Assembly: GCA_030035585.1 (NCBI GenBank)
Contig: CM057477.1
Coordinates: forward strand, 65,701,447-65,765,446
Origin: Dugong dugon
Lineage: Eukaryota; Chordata; Mammalia; Sirenia; Dugongidae
Reading direction: 5' to 3'
DNA length: 64,000 nt
A program made the position numbers and the translations under genes. Positions 1 to 10,128 of the stretch are shown here, piece by piece (the stretch's first letter is position 1; the number at the start of each line of letters is the position of its first letter). The notes under the pieces are model-generated. The model saw nothing but the letters and a program-made list of their open reading frames with translations, searched no databases and was not told the DNA's origin.

Positions 1-376
1 GCTCACAGGCTTTTAAGACCTCAGACGCTACTCACTAAGGTAGAATGTAGAACATTGTCTTTGAAAACTGTGTTATGCCAATTGAGCTAGATGTTCCCCG
101 AGACCATGGTCCCCACAGCCCTCAGCCCAGCAAGTCAGTCCCTCAGGGAGTTTGGAAGTGTCTATGGAGCTTCCATGACCTTTCCTTGTACAAGTTGCGC
201 TTCCTTCCCCAGTATTATGTACTGTCTCACCCTTCACCAAAGATACCACTTATCTATTGTCTATTTAGTATTTACCCCCCACCCCTCCCATCCCTCCCAT
301 CCCTCGTAACCAAGAAAGATTGTTACTTTTTGTGTGTAAACTTTTTCACGAGTTTTTACAATAGAGGTCTCATACA
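1..376 (-). repeat. L1-A 3' UTR (truncated by window edge)
   Basis: This lies downstream of the ORF2 stop on the minus strand. It is nearly the same sequence as 3520-3900 in L1-B, including the shared block gctcacaggcttttaagac. The poly(A) end and its target-site duplication must lie to the left of the window. Confidence 0.85.
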
Positions 377-2560
377 CTATTTGTCCTTTTGTGATTGACG
401 TTTTTCACTCAGCATAATGTCTTCCAGTTTCATCCATGTTATGCGATGCTTCATAGATTCATCACTGTTCTTTTTCGTTGCATAGTACTCCATTGTGTGT
501 ATGTACCATGGTTTGTTTATCCATTCATCTGTTGATGGGCATCTAGGTTGTTTCCATCTTTTTGCTATCGTGAACAATGCTGCCATGAACATGGGTGCGT
601 ATATGTTTATTCGTGTGACGGCTCTTATTTCTCTAGGATATATTCCTAGGAGTGGGATTGCAGGATCGTATGGTATTTCTATTTCTAGCTTTCTAAGGAA
701 GCGCAATATAATTTTCCAAAATGGTTGTATCATTTTGCATTCCCACCAGCAGTGCATAAGAGTGCCGATCTCCCCACAGCCTCTCCAACGTTTGTTACTT
801 CCAGTGTTTTTGATTCGTGTCAGTAATGCTGGGGTGAGATGGTATATCATTGTGGTTTTAATTTGCATTTCTCTAATGGCTAGTGAACGTGGGCGTTTCC
901 TCATTATGTCTGTTGGCGGCTTGAATGTCTTCTTTGTTGAAGTGTCTGTTCATTTCCTTTGCCCATTTTTTCATAGGATTATTTGTCTTTTTGTTGTAGA
1001 GGTGTTGGATTTTCTTGTAGATTATAGAGATTAGACCTTTGTCTGACTTGTACTGTCCAAAAATTTTTTCCCAGTCTGTAGGTTCTCTTTTTACTCTTGG
1101 TGAATTCTATTGAAGAGCATAGGTGTTTGATTTTTAGAAGATCACAGTTATCTAGCTTATTTTTTGGGATTTGTATGTTGATGGTTATAGTTTGTATCCT
1201 GTTAAGGCTGTGTATTAGGGCCTGTAGCATTGGTCCTATTTTTTCTTCTATGAACTTTATAGGTTTTAGCTTTATATATAGGTCTTTGATCCATTTTGAA
1301 TTAGTTTTTGTACATGGTGTGAGGTATGGGTCATGTTTCATTTTTTTGCAGCTTAATATTCAGTTTTGCCAGCAGTATTTGTTAAAAAGACTGCCTTTTC
1401 CCCATTTGATGGACTTTGGGCCCTTGTCGAAGATCAGGTGACCATAGGTGGATGGATTTACATCTGGGTTCTCAATTCTGTTCCATTGGTCAATGTATCT
1501 GTCGTTGTACCAGTACCGGACTGTTTTGACTACTGTAGCTGTTTAGTAGGTTCTGAAGTCAGGTAGTGTGAGTCCTCCAACTTTCTTCTTCTTCTTCAGT
1601 AGTGCTTTACTTATTTGGGGCTTCTTCCCTTTCCATATAAAGTTAATGATTAGTTTTTCCATCTCTTTGAAGAATGTTGCTGGTATTTGGATCGGGATTG
1701 CGTTGTATTTGTAAATTGCTTTGGGTAGAATTGCCATTTTCACAATGTAGAGTCTGCCTATCCATGAGCATGGTATGTTTTTCCACTTATGTAGATCCCT
1801 TTGGGTTTCATGCAGTAGTGTTTTATAGTTTTCTTTGTATAGGTCTTTTACATCCCTGGTCAGATTTATTCCTAAGTATTTTATCTTTTTAGGGGCTATT
1901 GAAAATGGTATTGATTTCCTGATTTCCTTCTCATCGTTCTCCTTACTGGTGTATAGGAATCCAACTGATTTTTGAATGTTTATCTTGTATCCTGCTACTC
2001 TGCTGAATCTTTCTATTAGTTCCAGTAGATTTCTCGTGGAGTCTTTAGGGTTTTCTATGTATAGTATCATATCATCCACAAACAGGGATAGTTTAATTTC
2101 TTCATTACCAATTTTGATGCCCTTTCTTTCTTTTTTTTGCCGTATTGCTCTAGCTAGAACATCCAGCAGAATATTAAATAGGATTGGTGATAAAGGGCAT
2201 CCATGTCTTGTTCTTGTTCTCAAGGGGAACGTTTTCAGCCTCTTTCCATTAAAAATAATGTTGGCTGTTGGTTTTGCATAGATGCCCTTTATTATGTTGA
2301 GAAATTTTCCTTCAGTACCTATTTTATTGAGATTTTTTATCAGGAATCGGTGTTCGACTTCGTCAGATGCCTTTTCTGCATTGATTGAGATGATCATGTG
2401 ATTCATTTCTTTCCTTTTATTTATGTGGTGGATTACACTGATTGATTTTCTAATGTTGAACCATCCTTGCATACCTGGTATGAATCCTACTTGGTCGTGG
2501 TGTATTATTTTTTTGATATGGTGCTGAATTCTATTGGCTGGAATTTTGTTGAGAATTTTT
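377..2560 (-). pseudogene. L1-A ORF2, RT catalytic part and C-terminus (broken)
   Basis: This continues the reverse transcriptase. An open stretch at 2472-1543 shows RT blocks ([26 protein letters not shown]; the catalytic box as [11 protein letters not shown]). The usual F/YADD is FVDD here. Further on are the RT thumb and the C-terminal region with a Cys/His-like segment near 820 ([20 protein letters not shown]). Stops after 1543 and a frame change near 950 kill it. The stop codon is at 377. Confidence 0.88.
2547..2560. repeat. Target-site duplication of L1-B, left copy
   Basis: tgttgagaattttt sits at the 3' tail end of L1-B. The identical 14 bp occur at 7009-7022. Removing one copy plus L1-B restores continuous RT sequence in L1-A. 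Confidence 0.9.
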
Positions 2561-3930
2561 TTTTTAAATTTTTTATTGTACTTTAGATGAAGGTTTACAG
2601 AACAAATAGTTTCTCATTAAACAGTCAGTACACATATTGTTTTATGACATTGATTAGCAACCCCACGACATGTCAACACTCTCCCTTCTCGACTTTGAGG
2701 ACCTTTTTTTGGTGAAAATATACATAGCCAAACTTACACCATTTTGAAAGTTTCTACAAGTACAATTCAGTGACATCAGTTACATTCTTCCAGTTGTGTT
2801 GCTGTTCTCACTATCCTTTTCCAAATTATTCCATCACCATTATCTTCCACTCATGTCCCCTAGGTTTCCCATCAAATCCTTTGAGTTGCTGTTGTCAATT
2901 TGATCTCACATAGATAATTCTCTTTTTTTTTTTTTTTTGGTACCTTAAATGAAGGTTTGCAGAACAAATAGTTTCTCATTCAACAGTTAGTACACATATT
3001 GCCCTATGACAATGGTTAACAACCCCATGACATGTCAACACTATCCCTTCTCAACCTAGGGTTCCCTAATCACCAGCTTTCCTGTCCCCTCTTGCCCTTA
3101 GTCCTTGTCCCTGGACAGCTGTGCCTCATTAGTCCCATTTTGTTTTATGAGGCTGTCCAATCCCCGGCTGAACGGTGAACTTCGGGAGGGGCTTCACCAC
3201 TGAGCTAAAAGGGCGTCTGGGAGCCATACTCTCGGGGTTTCTCCAGTCTGTCAGGCCAGTAAATGTGGTCTTTTTTTGTGAGTTAGAATTCTGTTCTACA
3301 TCCATTTCCAGCTCTGTCCAGGACCCTCTATTGTGATCTTGGTCAGAGAAGTCAGTAGTGGTAGCTAGGCACCATCGAGCTATACTGGACTCAGTCTGGT
3401 GGAGGCCATGGTAGCTGTGGTCCATTAGTCCTTTGGACTAATCTTTTCCTTGTATCTTGTTCTCTTCCTTCTCCCTTGCTCCCGGGGGGTGAGACCAGTG
3501 GAGTATCTTAGATGGCTGCTCACAGGCTTTTAAGACCCCAGAGGCTACACACCAAGGTAGAATGTAGAACATTGTCTTTATAAACTGTGTTATGCCAATT
3601 GAGCTAGATGTTCCCTGAGACCATGGTCCCCACATCCCTTCCCCCAGCAATTTAGTCCCTCAGGGAGTTTGGAAGTGTCTATGGAGCTTCCATGACTTTT
3701 CCTTGTACAAGTTTTGCTGGCTTCCCCAGTATTGTGTACTGTCTTACCCTTCACCAAAGTTACCACTTATCTATTTAGTTCCCCCCCGCCAACTCCTCCC
3801 ATCCCTGGTAACCAAGAAAGATTGTTTCTTTTTGTGTGTAAACTTTTACATGAGTTTTACAGTAGAGGTCTCATACAATATTTGTCCTTTTGGGATGGAC
3901 TTAACGTCACTCAGCATAATGTCCTCCAGT
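2561..3930 (-). repeat. L1-B 3' UTR with duplicated terminal segment
   Basis: The 3' UTR corresponds to L1-A 1-430 for its upstream part. A block of about 130 bp occurs twice in direct orientation, at 2568-2700 and 2930-3065 (both contain gcagaacaaatag or acagaacaaatag and acatgtcaacact). A T-run at 2921-2938 separates them. The intervening 2701-2920 resembles another afrotherian L1 3' end (gtgaaaatatacata) also seen near 37010 and 61750. Confidence 0.75.
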
Positions 3931-3936
3931 TTTGTT
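3931..3936 (-). other. ORF2 deletion junction in L1-B
   Basis: On the plus strand, sequence equivalent to L1-A near 432 (end of ORF2) passes directly into sequence equivalent to L1-A near 8677 (spacer just before ORF2). Only two or three bases (A/T) are ambiguous at the join. The deletion removes about 3.8 kb relative to L1-A and no splice-site consensus is evident at the join. Confidence 0.8.
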
Positions 3937-4482
3937 CCTCTTACTCTCCTGTGCTGAGTTCCTTTTGTTTGTGGACTTTTTTTTCATTTATTTTGTTTTT
4001 GTAGGTTTTGTTTTTACTGAGACTTTATGTTTTTCTTCTTTATTTTGATAAGTAGCTTTGTTAACTTTCTTTGTAGTTACTGTGAAATTTACCCTTATCT
4101 TCCTAGATTTGAACCAGTCTATTATTACTTGGTATCACTTGACTTCCTCACCGTTAGAAGGTTCTATACCTACACTATTTATTCCCTCTTTTATTGTTCT
4201 GTTGCTGTTGTCATTTATAGATTAACCTCTCTGGTTCCCTTTTGTAATTCTTTTGGTTTTTCATAGTCCTTAAGAGTTCATTTCCTAGGTTGGTATCTGG
4301 CTAGTACAATCCTGTGTCTTGTATTCAGCCTGTGGTCCGATATTGCTTGTTCTCAGATTGAAGGATTTACTTTACTAAGTCTCGTAAGTTTGGTTTGGTT
4401 TGTACATAGTCCCTTAATTTCTGTTTATCTGGAGATGACCTAATTTCTCCCTCATATTTGAATGAGAGTTTTGCAGGATATA

Positions 4483-5388
4483 TTATTCTTGGCTCCAATT
4501 TTTTTCTCTCAAGGTTTTATATATGTCTTCCCATTGCCTTCTTGCCAGCATGGTTTCTGCTGAATAATCCGAGCTTAGTCTTATTGTTTCTCCTCTGTAT
4601 GTGACTTTTTGTTTTTCTCGAGCTGCTTTCAGTCTTCTTTGTTTGTCTTTGGTTTTAGCGAGTGTGATTATGATATACCTTGGTGATTTTCTTTTGGGGT
4701 CTATCCTATATGGGGTTCGTTGAGCCTCTTTTATGGTCAGCTTTTCAGCTTTCATGATATTGAGGAAGTTTTCAGCCAGCAATTCTTCAGTGATCCTCTC
4801 TCTGTCTTCTGTTTTCTCCTCCTGTTCTGGAACTCCAATCACTTGCAGATTTTTGGTTTTGATTGTATCCCACATAATTCTCAGGGTATCTTCATTTTCC
4901 TTTGTCCATTTTTCTGATTTTTCCTGAAACAGGGTTGTATCTAAGCGTTTGTCTTCAATTCCGCTGATCCTGTCTTCCACCATTTCAAATCTGCTCCTCA
5001 GCCCTTCTATGACACTGTCCATTTCTGAAATCTTGTTGTTTATCTTTTGGATTTCTAATTGTTGATTTTGTATAATTTCTAGTTGTGACTTTATTTGGCA
5101 TTTTGTTCCTGCATTATTTTCCTGAATTCTTCCTTTTTTTTTGTCAATATTTTCCATGAATTTGTCTACCTTTTCCACAAATTTGTCTATTTTTTCCTCA
5201 TTTTTATATGCTTTTTGCATCAACTCTTGGATAATTCTGAGTATTAGAGATTTGAATTCCCTATCAGGTAGCTGTAGTGCCTTTTCTTCTACTGGAAGGT
5301 CAGCTGGTGTGTTATTTTGGATGCCTACTGGAACCATCCTGTGCTGTTTTTGTAAATGTTTTGATATTGTCTGCTGTCTTCGGGGCAT
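4483..5388 (-). CDS. L1-B ORF1 (301 codons, frameshifted C-terminus)
   Basis: L1 ORF1p is the trimeric RNA-binding chaperone of the L1 ribonucleoprotein. The ORF runs from ATG at 5388 for 301 codons. An N-terminal head (about 1-60) is followed by a coiled coil (about 60-160, with IDKFVEKVDKFMENIDKK and QLEIQKINNKISEMDSVIEG). The RRM and C-terminal domain follow (IMWDTIKTKNLQVIGVPE; RRQWEDIYKTLREKNW). A small indel near 4491-4497, compared with L1-A, shifts the frame. The conserved tail segment (IIYPAKLSF) is therefore lost from this frame and the ORF stops early. It is otherwise unusually open compared with L1-A ORF1. Confidence 0.85.
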   Translation of the reverse strand: MPRRQQTISKHLQKQHRMVPVGIQNNTPADLPVEEKALQLPDREFKSLILRIIQELMQKAYKNEEKIDKFVEKVDKFMENIDKKKGRIQENNAGTKCQIKSQLEIIQNQQLEIQKINNKISEMDSVIEGLRSRFEMVEDRISGIEDKRLDTTLFQEKSEKWTKENEDTLRIMWDTIKTKNLQVIGVPEQEEKTEDRERITEELLAENFLNIMKAEKLTIKEAQRTPYRIDPKRKSPRYIIITLAKTKDKQRRLKAAREKQKVTYRGETIRLSSDYSAETMLARRQWEDIYKTLREKNWSQE

Positions 5389-7008
5389 TCAGTGGGTTAT
5401 TTTTCTTGTTTATTGATTGTAGATTTGTTTTTTTCATCCTTTTTTTTTTTTATTTGGCTGTGTCTGAGCATGTGAGGTGTGTGTTCTTTGCTTATCTGTG
5501 GGCACGATACTTTTCACCTCCTTCTCCAACTGGCAGAGTCAGTTGCTCAGATATGGTACAGCAGGGCATGTCTAGCTGAAGAGGAGTTGCTGGTATGGGT
5601 TGTTTATGGCACTAACTACAGCCACCAGGGTAGGTCAGTAATCAGTGTGGGGCAGGTCCTGGTAGGCCATGCATGTGCTGCTTGGTGGTGTGATGTTAAG
5701 CACATGGTGCGGGTAGGTGGGATGGAGGGGGTAGATTGTGATGTGTGTAGCTAAGATGGGTATGGGAGAGAGGAGAGGGGAACAGGAGCCAAAAACATAC
5801 AAACAAAAAAGAGTTCTAGGGGAGCTTACCATTGGAGAGATGAGAGACTATGAAATGGAGAAAAACAAAAAGGGAAAGAAGAAGAAAACAAAGAAAGGAA
5901 AAGAATGAATAAATAAAAATTAGAAATAAAAAAGAATAGCAAAGCTCCCAGGGATCCCACCAGTGTGGCTCCGAGGTCTAGGGAAGTTGTTCCTGGGTAT
6001 TGAAGTACAGTCTGGCTAGGAGGTGTAGAATTATTCAGTGCCAGGTATCCAGGGGACAGGAAGAGAAGGAAGGTATAGAGAGATGAGAAACTGAGTAATG
6101 AAGAAAAACAAAAAGGGAAAAAAGAGTGAAAAGAAAACAAAATAAATTAAAAAAAAAAAAGAAGAAGAAAACCCCCCAGAAAAACAGAAAAAAAAAACAC
6201 ACAAAGAAAGAAATGCCCTCAGGGATCCCTCTGCGTGTGTGTGCAAGCATACGGGGTAGGCCCCAAGCCACACAGCACCACCCGGCCAGAAAGGGCTCCC
6301 AAGTCAAAAAAAGAAAAAGAAAACAAACTAACAATTGAAAAGAAATAAACAAACAAAAAAAAAGCCCTGGGATCCCACCAGCATGGCAACACGAACACGG
6401 ACTGGGAAGCAGTTCCACACTTGAACGGAGTTCTGCGCCCCCTCAGGAAGAAGCAAACATGGCGCACAGAGCCAGGTATTTGAGCAAAAGGAGGGGGAGA
6501 TGGTGAGAGGTAAGGAAGAAATCAAAAGAAGCAGTAAAAAGCAACACCAGCAGCCAACAAATGCCACTCAGAGAGTCAGCCAGTGTGGGTGGGTGGAATC
6601 CAAGCAGCCGGTGCTTCCTGGCCAAAGGAAGCAGAGGAGGCTGAGTGGGGGTGAAGAAGAGTGGGGGGTGGGAAAGCGCATATTGCTGTTTACCGGTTGT
6701 TCTGTTTCCTGCTGGAAGCTCCGTGAAGCTGCTTTCTTGTACCCCCTGTTCGCTGATCTCCAATAGGAGTCCAAGATGGTGGATCCGTGCTGCAGTAGCT
6801 AATAGGGAACCTCTGCACGTATCTCTCTATCTGTCTGTTAAGAGTCAGTTTCTTATTCCATTCGGTGCTTGGCTGAGTTCTTTATCTGTTTATTTGATGT
6901 TTCGGATTTCGGCATTGCTGTTTTCTGTGTTTGGCTTAACTTTTCGGATCTTTGCTGTGGAGGGACGGCATGGTGCTTCTGCATAGAGTGACATGTTGCC
7001 AGAAGTCC
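5389..7008 (-). promoter_or_regulatory. L1-B 5' UTR
   Basis: This full 5' UTR matches the one in L1-A. The plus strand shows alternating A-rich tracts and three related motifs containing agggatccc or gggatcccacc (about 5949, 6221 and 6368). Many short ORFs here are low-complexity artefacts. Presumed internal promoter, by analogy with other L1s. Confidence 0.75.
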
Positions 7009-7022
7009 TGTTGAGAATTTTT
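7009..7022. repeat. Target-site duplication of L1-B, right copy
   Basis: tgttgagaattttt immediately follows the 5' end of L1-B (on the plus strand) and is identical to 2547-2560. Confidence 0.9.
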
Positions 7023-8640
7023 GCATCTGTATTCATGAGAGATATTGGTCTGTAGTTTTCTTTTTTTGTGGCATCTTTGCCTGGTTTTGGTATCAGGGTT
7101 ATGCTGGCTTCATAGAATGAATTCAGAAGTGTCACTTCCTTTTCTATGTTATGAAATAGTTCGGGTAGTACTGGTACGATCTCTTCTCTGAATGTTTTAT
7201 AGAATTCTCCAGTGAAGCCATCTGGGCCAGTGCTTTTTTTTTTGTTGGGAGGTTTTTTTTTTTTTAAATACCTTTTCAGTCTCTTCTCTTGTTATGGGTC
7301 TGTTTAGATTTTCAGCATCACTTTGTTGTAGTTTGAGTAGGTAGTTTGTTTCTAGAAATTTATCCATTTCCTCTAGGTTTTCAGATTTGTCAGAGTATAG
7401 TTTTTCATAATATTCTGTTATGATCCTTTTTATTTCAGTTGGGTCTATTGTAATGTCCCCCATTTCATTTCTTATTTGTGTTATTTGCGTCCTCTCCTGT
7501 TTTTCTTTTGTCAGTCTGGCCAGTGGTTTGTCAATTTTGTTGATTCTTTTAAAGAACCAGCTTTTGGTTTCGTTGATTCTTTCTATTGTTTTTCTGTTGT
7601 CTATTTCATTTATTTCTGCTCTGTATTATTTCCTTTCTTCTGGTGGCCGTGGGCTTTTTTTTTTTTTTTTTCTGTTCTGTTTCTATTTGAGTTGTGTAGT
7701 TAATATTTTGATTTTGTCCCTTCTTTTTTGATGTGTGCATCTATTGCTATAAATTGTCCTCTGAAGACTACCTTTGCTGTGTCCCAGCGGTTTTGGTATG
7801 ATATGTTTTCATTCTCATTTGATTCTAGGAATTTTTTTATTCCATCTCTTATTTCTTCTATTAGCCAGTGGTTTGTAAGCAGGGTGTTACTCCATGCAAT
7901 TGATTTTGTTTTCCTTGGTCTTTCTGTTGTTAATTTCTACCTTGATGGCATTGTGGTCAGAGAAGATACTTTGAATTATCTCAATGTTTTGGATCTTGTT
8001 GAGGATTGCTCTGTGGCCTAAGATGTGGTCTATTCTGGAGAACATTCCATGTGCATTGGAAAAGAATGTGTACTTTGCAGCGGTTGGATGGAGTGTTCTA
8101 TATATGTCTACAAAGTCAAGTTGGCTGATTGTGCCCTTTGGTCTTCTGTATCTTTGCTGAGTTTGTTTTTAGATGTTCTGCCCTTTACTGAGAGTGGTGT
8201 GTTGGTCTCCTACTATTATAGTGGAACTGTCAGTTTCTCTTTTCAGTGCTGTTAGAGTTTGTTTTATGTATTTTGGAGCCCTGTCATTGCATGCATAGAT
8301 GTTTATTATGTGTGTTTATTCTTGATGGATTGTCCCCTTAATCATCATATAGTGTTTTTCTTTGTCTTTTATGGTGGATTTTGTTTTAAAGTCTGTTTTA
8401 TCTGAGATTAGTATTGCCACTCCTGCTCTTTTTTGGTATTTGTTTGCTTGATATATTTTTTCCAACCTTTGATTTTTAATAAATTCACATCTTTGTTTCT
8501 AAAGTGTGTCTCTTGTAGACAGCATATTGATGGATCCTGTTTTTTTATCCATTCTGTCACTCTCCGTCTCTTTATGGGTGCATTGAGTTCATTTACATTC
8601 AGTGTAATTATTCATAGATGTGAGTTTATTACTGTTATTT
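7023..8640 (-). pseudogene. L1-A ORF2, endonuclease and start of RT (broken)
   Basis: This is the 5' part of L1 ORF2. Near 8620-8510 the minus strand reads as the start of an AP-like endonuclease (NVNELNAPIKRRR, then DPSICCLQETH). At 7463-7197 is the segment before RT ([20 protein letters not shown]), and at 7135-7023 the early RT motif [17 protein letters not shown]. Frames are broken by indels and stops. Coding resumes at 2560 beyond the L1-B insertion. Confidence 0.85.
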
Positions 8641-9071
8641 TGTAGTGCTTTTTTTTGTGGTGCTGACGTTTTCTTTATTCCTCTTGTTTTCCTGTGCTAA
8701 ATTCCTTTGGTTTGTGGATTTTTTTTTTTTTCATTTCTTTTACTCTTATAGGCTTTGTTTTTACTGAGACTTTATGTTTCTCCTCTTTATTTTTATGAGT
8801 ATGTTTGTTAATTTTCTTTGTGGTCACCGTAAATATACCCTTATCTTTCTAAGATTGAAGCAGTTTACCATTACTTGGTATCACCTTGCCTTCCTCTCCA
8901 TTAGAAGGTTCTATGCCTACACCATTTATTCCCTCTTTTATTGTTTGGATGTTGTTGTCATTTACGGATTAACTGCTTTGTTTCCCTGTGGTATTTCTTT
9001 TGGTTTTGAATAGTTCTTGAGAGTTCATTTCCTAGACTGGTATCTGGCTGGTATGATCCTGCGTCCTAGAT

Positions 9072-10128
9072 TCAGCCTGAGAGCTGAAGTTGTTTGTTCT
9101 CTGGTCGAAGGACTCCCTTTAATAAGTTTTCTAAGTTTGGTTTGGTTTTTACATATTCCCTTAATTTCTGTTTATTTGGGAGTGTCCTAATTTCACCATT
9201 ATATTTGAATGAGAGTTTTGCAGGATATATTATTCTTGGCTGGCAGTTTTTTTCTTTCAAAGTTTTATGTATGTCATCCCATTGCCTTCTTGCCTGTATG
9301 GTTTCTGCTGAATAATCTGATCTTAGTCTTATTGTTTCTCCTTTGTATGTGACTTCTTGTTTTTCACGAGCTAGTCTCAGGATTCTTTGTCTTTGGTTTT
9401 GGCAAGTGTGATTACGATATGCCTTGGTGATTTTCTTTTGGTGTCTGTCCTATATGGGGTTCGTTGAGCTTCTTGGACGGCCAGCTTTTCATCTTTCATG
9501 ATATTGGTGAAGTTTTCTGTCAGCAGCTATTCAGTGATCCTCTCTGTGTTTTCTGTTTTCTCCCCTTGTCTGGAAGTCCAACCGCTCGCCGATTTTTGGT
9601 TTTGATTGTATCCCATGTAATTCTTGGGGTCTCTTCATTTTTCTTCATTCTTTTTTCTGAGTTTTCCTCTAAGAGAGTTATATCCAAATGTTTGTCTTCA
9701 GTTCCGCTGATCTTGTCTTCCACCGTTTCAAATCTGCTTCTCAGCCCTTCTATGACACTGTCCATTTCTGAAATCTTGTTGTTTATCTTTTGGATTTCTA
9801 ATTGTTGTTTTTGTATAATTTCTAGTTGTGAATTCATTTTGGCGTTTTTTTCCTGCATTATTTTCCTGAATTCTTCCTTTTTTTGTCAATATTTTCCATG
9901 AATTTGTCTGCCTTTTCCATGAATTTGTCTTTTTTCCCCATTTTTGTCTGCTTTTTGCTTCTACTCTTGGATAATTCTGAGTATTAGAGATTTGAATTCC
10001 CTATCAGGTAGTTGTAGTGCCTTTCCTTCTACTGGAGAGTCATCTGGTGTTTTATTTTGGATGCCTCCTGGAACCATCCTGTCCTGTTTTTGTAAATGTT
10101 TGGATATTGTCTGTTGTCTTTGGGACAT
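9072..10128 (-). pseudogene. L1-A ORF1 (broken)
   Basis: L1 ORF1p is a trimeric coiled-coil RNA chaperone needed for retrotransposition. Recognisable pieces are a coiled-coil segment at 9858-9520 (QLEIIQKQQLEIQKINNKIS) and a C-terminal piece at 9260-9072 (RIIYPAKLSFKYNGEIR). They lie in different frames with stops between them. The expected length from ATG to stop is about 350 codons. Confidence 0.85.

Larger units (their letters stand above)
2561..7008 (-). mobile_element. L1-B: ORF2-deleted LINE-1 nested in L1-A
   Basis: This minus-strand L1 has an intact 5' end (plus strand gttgccagaagtc to 7007), a 5' UTR of about 1.6 kb, ORF1, the spacer and then directly the 3' UTR, ending in an A/T-rich tail at 2561. 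Flanking 14-bp copies of tgttgagaattttt (2547-2560 and 7009-7022) are the target-site duplication. Nearly all of ORF2 is absent: near 3931-3936 spacer sequence joins the last codons of ORF2. It resembles half-L1 (HAL1-type) non-autonomous elements in design, but it may be a single deleted copy. Confidence 0.92.

Noticed and set aside
495-1034. 179-codon ORF on the plus strand
   Set aside because: Antisense shadow of the L1-A ORF2 C-terminus.
5826-6567. Several Phe/Leu/Ser-rich minus-strand ORFs
   Set aside because: They arise from the A-rich plus strand of the L1 5' UTR (TTT/CTT codons) and mostly overlap one another in different frames.
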